NCBI GenBank assembly: GCA_025352565.1
Contig: JANXTF010000141.1
Span: 1 to 37,397 of the forward strand
From: Rhodospirillales bacterium
GTDB taxonomy: Bacteria > Pseudomonadota > Alphaproteobacteria > Acetobacterales > Acetobacteraceae
DNA length: 37,397 bases
Direction: 5' to 3'
Each line of letters begins with the position of its first letter. The first letter of the stretch is position 1. Positions 33,379 to 37,397 of this stretch are shown here, in pieces. The translations under genes and the position numbers were made by a program. Under the pieces are notes generated by a model. It was given only the letters and a program-made list of their open reading frames with translations, did no database searches and was not told where the DNA came from.

Positions 33379-33981
33379 ATGCATTTTCTGCCCACCGAAC
33401 GCACCGCCTTGTTCATCGACGGCGCCAATCTCTATTCCGCCTCGCGCAATCTCGGCTTCGACGTGGACTACCGCAACCTGCTCACGTACTTCCGCAGCAA
33501 AACCAATGTGCTGCGGGCCTATTACTACTCGGCCGTGCTGGAGACCGAGGAGTATTCCCCGCTCAAGCCGCTGACCGACTGGCTGGCCTATAACGGCTAC
33601 ACGCTCGTCACCAAACCCGCCCGCGAGTTCACCGATGCCACGGGACGCCGGCGCGTGAAGGGCAACATGGATATCGAGCTTGCCATCGACATGTTGGAAC
33701 TGGCCGACAAGATCGACCACGCGGTCCTGTTCAGCGGCGACAGCGATTTTCGCCGGCTGGTCGAGGCGGTGCAGCGCCGGGGCGTGCGCGTGTCGGTGAT
33801 CTCGTCCATCCGCACCAGCCCGCCCATGGCCGCCGACGAATTGCGCCGGCAGGCCGACCAGTTTGTGGAACTGGCTGACATCGCCGCTGATTTCACCCGC
33901 CGCCAGACCGAGCCGCGCACCACGCGGCCGCCGTTGCGCCAGACACCCGCCGAGCCGTTCGCGGAGCCGGATGCCATATAG
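33379..33981 (+). CDS. NYN domain (LabA/DUF88) protein, predicted RNase
   Basis: This 200-residue protein contains a PIN-like NYN nuclease fold. It starts with TALFIDGANLYSASRNLGFD (acidic residue at position 14) and continues with KGNMDIELAIDMLELAD and LFSGDSDFRRLVEAVQRRG (paired Asp), the LabA/Limkain-type acidic centre. Such proteins are thought to cut or process RNA, but their cellular roles are poorly known. The C-terminal about 25 residues are Pro/Arg-rich and probably flexible. The uracil-DNA glycosylase gene begins 11 bp before its stop, implying coupled translation. Confidence 0.88.
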   Translation: MHFLPTERTALFIDGANLYSASRNLGFDVDYRNLLTYFRSKTNVLRAYYYSAVLETEEYSPLKPLTDWLAYNGYTLVTKPAREFTDATGRRRVKGNMDIELAIDMLELADKIDHAVLFSGDSDFRRLVEAVQRRGVRVSVISSIRTSPPMAADELRRQADQFVELADIAADFTRRQTEPRTTRPPLRQTPAEPFAEPDAI

Positions 33982-34666
33982 GGTGGAGATCGACACGCCG
34001 CCGCATGACTGCCCGCTGTGTCCGAGGCTGGTCGCATATCGCAAGACGAACCGGGCCGCCAATCCGGGCTGGTTCAACGGGCCGGTGCCGAGCTTCGGGC
34101 CGCACGACGCGAAGCTGCTGGTGGTGGGAATGGCCCCTGGGGTGAAGGGCGCCAACCGCACGGGTCGCCCGTTCACTGGCGACCATGCCGGGATGCTGCT
34201 CTATGCCACGCTGCTGAAGTTCGGCTTCGCGGCCGGCACCTATCTGGCCGAGGCGGATGACGGCCTGGCGCTGCATGAAACCCGAATCGTCAATGCTGTG
34301 CGTTGCGTACCTCCGGCGAATTTGCCCGAGCCGCGCGAGGTTGCCACCTGCAACCGCTTTCTCGCCGCCGAACTGAAGGCGCTGCCCTCGGTCACCGCCG
34401 TGCTGGCCCTCGGCGTTCTGGCCCACGCCGCCGTGCTGAAAGCCTGCGGCATCCCGCTCAGCCGCGTGCGCTTCTCGCACGGCGCGATGCACGAATTGCC
34501 GGACGGGCTCGTGCTGGCCGACAGCTACCACGTGTCGCGCTACAACACGTCCACGCGGCGGCTGACGACCGCAATGTTCGAGGACGTGGTGAGGGCGTTG
34601 CGGACGCGGCTGCAAGGCAATTCCTCCCTCCCTCCCGTGGGCTACGGCACTCACCCATCTGGTTGA
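33971..34666 (+). CDS. Family 5 uracil-DNA glycosylase (UDGb)
   Basis: This enzyme removes uracil, and probably other deaminated bases, from DNA. The 231-residue protein has four Cys candidates for the 4Fe-4S cluster (DCPLCPRL near the N-terminus, plus Cys in NAVRCVPP and in EVATCN), motif 1 VVGMAPGVKGANRTGRPFTG, and motif 3 SYHVSRYNTSTRRLT. The motif-1 Ala/Pro instead of a catalytic Asp/Asn is characteristic of family 5, which acts without the usual acid. The start overlaps the NYN gene by 11 bp. The last about 15 residues (NSSLPPVGYGTHPSG) extend beyond the domain. Confidence 0.9.
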   Translation: MPYRVEIDTPPHDCPLCPRLVAYRKTNRAANPGWFNGPVPSFGPHDAKLLVVGMAPGVKGANRTGRPFTGDHAGMLLYATLLKFGFAAGTYLAEADDGLALHETRIVNAVRCVPPANLPEPREVATCNRFLAAELKALPSVTAVLALGVLAHAAVLKACGIPLSRVRFSHGAMHELPDGLVLADSYHVSRYNTSTRRLTTAMFEDVVRALRTRLQGNSSLPPVGYGTHPSG

Positions 34667-34671
34667 AGCAG

Positions 34672-34734
34672 CCTTCCCCCCCTCCCCCCCTGTAACCCTC
34701 TGTGGGGAGGGCCGGGGTGGGGGGCGGCGGTGGG
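34672..34734. repeat. C/G-rich intergenic tract, G-quadruplex candidate
   Basis: Between the convergent glycosylase and trpD2 genes lies a C-rich run with two C-homopolymers (about 34676-34689), then a G-rich run (34704-34734) containing GGGGAGGGCCGGGGTGGGG and later GGCGGTGGG. The C- and G-rich halves are partly complementary and could form a long hairpin, or the G-half a quadruplex. It resembles high-GC intergenic repeats seen in Acetobacteraceae-like genomes. Confidence 0.5.
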
Positions 34735-34756
34735 TTAAGGTCAACGCGGATTGGTC

Positions 34757-35776
34757 TTACGGTGGGGCGCCTGGCTGGCGATTTCCAGGCGAACTTGCAC
34801 GGTCCAGCCACAGCGCCCGAGCCTGCCCGACACAGGCCACGAAGTCTCCTCCCCGCCCGACCGCGTGCAACGCCACCGCCACGGTGCCGACCACCGCCGC
34901 TTCGCCCGCCGGGTCGGTGCGCTCGCCGCGCCATACCGCGACCATGTCCGCCGGCGCCGGGCTCTCCGGCTTGCCCACGACGCCGAGGGCCGGCCAGACC
35001 TGCTCGCCCGCGCCCGTGGTCAGCAGCAGCGACTTCGCCCCGCTCCATTCCGCCTCCCCGCCGCCCCCCTTCAGCACGGCGATGCGGCGGGACAGCAGGA
35101 CCGCCGCAGCCTGGTGCAGCTCGATATAGGCAGGATGGAACACCCCGTCGATCGAGGCGGCGGCGTCGCAGGGGTCGAGCAGGCGGCCGACGGTGTTGAG
35201 CGGCGAGCGCAAGCCCAGCACGCCCCGCAAGGCGAGCAGCGCGGCCAGTTCCGGGCTGAAGGCCTCCAGCGCCATGAACGCGAACCCGCATGTTTCAAGC
35301 TCCGTTTCGGCTTCCCCTGGCGTGGTGACGGGGGTGATGCCGAGGAGTGCGAACGTGTCGATCAGATTGGCGCGGCCGGGACCGCCGAGCGGGCCGTGCA
35401 TCACCACGCGCAGCCCGGAGCGGCCCAGCAGCAACGCCGCCAGCAGGTACCAGGGCAGGCCGCGCGTGCGGCCATCGGCGTAGCTGGGCCAGTCCAGATC
35501 GACCTTGCGGGCGAAGATCCAAGGCAGGCCGGCATGGGCGCGGGCGGCATCGATCATGCCGACGATCTCGTCGGCGACCTCGCCGCGATAGCGCAGCAGC
35601 ATCAGCAGCGCGCCGACCTGCTCGCGCGCGGCCTCGCCGCGCAGTACCATGCCGAATGCCCGGCGTGCCTCCGCGCGCGTCAGCGACCGCGAGCGGCCCG
35701 GCCCACGGCCAAGGGTGCGGATAAAGGGCGCGAAATCATGCGTGTCGGTCGCGACCCTCGGCGGCAGGTCATCCAT
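34757..35776 (-). CDS. ybiB: TrpD2/YbiB-like phosphoribosyltransferase homologue
   Basis: This 339-residue protein is related to anthranilate phosphoribosyltransferase. Members of the TrpD2/YbiB group have that fold, but the E. coli protein binds DNA and is not a tryptophan enzyme. Visible are the N-terminal helical domain (SLTRAEARRAFGMVLRGEA) and a nucleotide-fold domain with VVMHGPLGGPGRANLIDTFA and a KGGGGEAEW loop. It follows nirD by 8 bp on the same strand, so it is probably in the nitrite reductase operon. The link to nitrite reduction is unexplained. Confidence 0.8.
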   Translation of the reverse strand: MDDLPPRVATDTHDFAPFIRTLGRGPGRSRSLTRAEARRAFGMVLRGEAAREQVGALLMLLRYRGEVADEIVGMIDAARAHAGLPWIFARKVDLDWPSYADGRTRGLPWYLLAALLLGRSGLRVVMHGPLGGPGRANLIDTFALLGITPVTTPGEAETELETCGFAFMALEAFSPELAALLALRGVLGLRSPLNTVGRLLDPCDAAASIDGVFHPAYIELHQAAAVLLSRRIAVLKGGGGEAEWSGAKSLLLTTGAGEQVWPALGVVGKPESPAPADMVAVWRGERTDPAGEAAVVGTVAVALHAVGRGGDFVACVGQARALWLDRASSPGNRQPGAPP

Positions 35777-35784
35777 CCGCCTTT

Positions 35785-36123
35785 CTAGAGCGGGGCTAGC
35801 GCCGCGTCGACCCAGACCGCGCCATCGGCCACGCGGATGGCGAGCTTCGGGGTGCAACCGATATCGGGGGCGGCGGCCTCGCCGGTTTCGAGGTCGATCA
35901 CCCAGTTGTGCAGCGGACAGGCGACGCGGTGGCCGTGGACGATGCCTTCCGAGAGGGGGCCGTGCTTGTGCGGGCAGCGGTTCAGCAACGCAAACACGCT
36001 GTCGTCGCTGCAGCGGAACACGGCGATCTCCCCCTTGGCCGCCGGGATCACGCGGGCGCCAAGGGGAAGGATGTCGTCGAGGCGGCAGATCTGGACCCAG
36101 CCGAGTGTCGTCATCGGGTTCAT
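35785..36123 (-). CDS. nirD: Nitrite reductase small subunit
   Basis: This is the Rieske-type small subunit of NADH-dependent assimilatory nitrite reductase, which reduces nitrite to ammonium in the cytoplasm with NirB. The 112-residue protein holds the 2Fe-2S ligands in CPHKHG (C-x-H) and CPLHN (C-x2-H), 18 residues apart in sequence, so it is a cluster-binding variant, unlike NirD homologues that have lost the ligands. It begins 3 bp after nirB ends. A second in-frame Met at 36114 is an alternative start. Confidence 0.93.
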   Translation of the reverse strand: MNPMTTLGWVQICRLDDILPLGARVIPAAKGEIAVFRCSDDSVFALLNRCPHKHGPLSEGIVHGHRVACPLHNWVIDLETGEAAAPDIGCTPKLAIRVADGAVWVDAALAPL

Positions 36124-36126
36124 GGC

Positions 36127-37397
36127 TCAGTTCAATGCGGCGAGAGGGGTGAATTCGCGGGCATCGACACCATGCCGCGCGCGTTCGGCCCACGGGTCGT
36201 CCTGGAAAAAGCTCTGGGCGAACAGGAAACGCCAGTGCAGGGCGCGGCGGCCCTCCGCATCGGCCACAAGGCGGGAGCGCACGTATTCGATGCCGACGCG
36301 CTCGATCCAGGGAGCGGTGCGGTCGAGGTAGCGGGCTTCCTCGCGATAAAGCTGCATGAACGCGCCGGCATATTCCAGCACCTCTTCGTCGGTGGCCACG
36401 CTGCACAATTTGTCGGTGCCGCGCAGCTCGATGCCGCCATTGCCGCCGACCAGCAGCTCGTAGCCGGACTCGACGCAGATGATCCCGAGGTCCTTGATCG
36501 AGGCTTCGGCGCAGTTCCGCGGGCAGCCCGAGACGCCCATCTTGAATTTGTGCGGCGTCCAGTTACCCCAGGTCATGCGCTCCAGGCGCTTGCCCAGCGT
36601 GGTCGAATCCTGCGTGCCGAAGCGGCACCATTCGAGGCCGACGCAGGTTTTGACCGTGCGGAGGGACTTGCCGTAGGCGTGGCCGGACACCAGCCCCGCG
36701 TCGTTCAGCTCGCCCCAGACGGCGGGCAGATCCTGCTTGCGGATGCCGTAGATGCCGAGGCGCTGGCCGCCGGTGATCTTGATCTCGGCGACGTTGTACT
36801 TCTCGGCGACGTTGGCGATGGCCGCAAGTTCGCCCGGCGTGGCGGTGCCCCCCCAAAGGCGCGGGATGACGGAGTAGGTGCCGTCCTTCTGGATGTTGGC
36901 GTGGACCCGCTCGTTGACGAAGCGCGAGCGGCTGTCGTCCTGGTATTCGCCGGGCCAGGCACAGAGCAGATAGTAGTTAAGCGCCGGGCGGCAGGCGGCA
37001 CAGCCATCGGCGGTTTGCCAGCCCAGCGCGGCGCGCACCTGTTCCTGCGTCTTGAGGGACGCGGAGATGATCGCGGCACGGACCTCCTCATGCGTGCGGG
37101 CGGTGCATTTGCAGATGGTCGGGATGCTGGGCTTGCTCACGTCGATGCCGAGCGTGGCGCCGACGATCTCGCGCACCAGCGGCGCGCAGGTGCCGCACGA
37201 GGCGGAGGCCTTGGTGTGAGCCTTCACCTCCTCATAGGAAGTGAGGCCCTTGGCGCGGATGGTGTCGACGATGGCGCCCTTGCACACGCCGTTGCAGCCG
37301 CAGATCTGCGTGTCGTCGGGCATCGCGGCCACATCGAGCGGGGCGGCAACGCCGCCCGCCTGGGTTGCCGCGCGGCTCAGGATCATGCGGTCGGCGA
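36127..37397 (-). CDS. nirB: Nitrite reductase large subunit, C-terminal part (runs off the window)
   Basis: Only the C-terminal 423 codons are in the window; the N-terminal FAD/NADH domains lie beyond 37397. Present are two BFD-like 2Fe-2S regions (CGCNGVC with CGTC, then CKCTA with CAAC) and the siroheme/4Fe-4S hemoprotein domain with TCVGLEWC and SGCPRNC supplying the four cluster cysteines, plus a ferredoxin-like half domain (VHANIQKDGTYSVIPRLWGG). It is followed immediately by nirD. Together they indicate assimilatory nitrite use. The frame is open to the window edge, so the start is unknown. Confidence 0.95.
   Translation of the reverse strand, partial: ADRMILSRAATQAGGVAAPLDVAAMPDDTQICGCNGVCKGAIVDTIRAKGLTSYEEVKAHTKASASCGTCAPLVREIVGATLGIDVSKPSIPTICKCTARTHEEVRAAIISASLKTQEQVRAALGWQTADGCAACRPALNYYLLCAWPGEYQDDSRSRFVNERVHANIQKDGTYSVIPRLWGGTATPGELAAIANVAEKYNVAEIKITGGQRLGIYGIRKQDLPAVWGELNDAGLVSGHAYGKSLRTVKTCVGLEWCRFGTQDSTTLGKRLERMTWGNWTPHKFKMGVSGCPRNCAEASIKDLGIICVESGYELLVGGNGGIELRGTDKLCSVATDEEVLEYAGAFMQLYREEARYLDRTAPWIERVGIEYVRSRLVADAEGRRALHWRFLFAQSFFQDDPWAERARHGVDAREFTPLAALN

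Overview
This window looks like chromosomal DNA of a high-GC alphaproteobacterium, probably Rhodospirillales/Acetobacteraceae-like. That placement is inferred from the strong G/C third-position bias, the housekeeping order rpoZ-relA/spoT-acpS-lepB-rnc-era, recO-parC next to it, and the protein families present. No rRNA or tRNA is visible to anchor taxonomy.

Region 1 (1-3930) is a mobile-element patch. An IS21-family element (istA with a frameshift, istB cut after about 32 codons) is itself invaded at a CTAG site by IS630-like ends at the left border. It adjoins a hypothetical HNH-nuclease gene, whose last codons were in turn replaced by an apparently intact IS630-family element inserted at another CTAG. 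The HNH gene is thus boxed in by two insertion sequences. It is the most defence-like item in the window, and its N-terminal domain is one I cannot assign with certainty.

Region 2 (3929-9619) is metabolic. A translationally coupled MFS transporter/diaminopropionate ammonia-lyase pair lies divergent from a D-erythronate dehydrogenase-like gene, followed by a ClC-family anion transporter with C-terminal CBS-like domains.

Region 3 (9724-21151) is cell envelope. A bacterial alpha-2-macroglobulin (thioester CLEQ present, no lipobox) overlaps pbpC (PBP1C), the classic anti-protease/peptidoglycan-repair pair. MscL sits behind it. Divergently, a penicillin-acylase-family Ntn hydrolase with a hexapeptide repeat at its C-terminus overlaps an RDD membrane protein, followed by the N-degron leucyltransferase bpt.

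Region 4 (21188-33283) is the housekeeping core, nearly all on the minus strand and tightly packed: folK, rpoZ, relA/spoT, acpS, lepB, rnc, era, a hotdog thioesterase, a NUDIX hydrolase, recO, parC and a decayed M20 peptidase (nonsense codon plus frameshift). Between the era side and recO sits an opposite-strand Phd/PIN toxin-antitoxin pair. Its toxin has Gly where the family normally has a catalytic Glu.

Region 5 (33379-37397) holds a NYN (LabA/DUF88) nuclease gene overlapping a family-5 uracil-DNA glycosylase on the plus strand, a G-rich intergenic tract, and the minus-strand cluster nirB (cut by the window end)-nirD-trpD2, which combines assimilatory nitrite reductase with a YbiB-like phosphoribosyltransferase homologue.

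I did not find CRISPR arrays, prophage structural genes or a clear multi-gene novel defence system. The best candidates for something undescribed are the HNH gene and the toxin-antitoxin locus.
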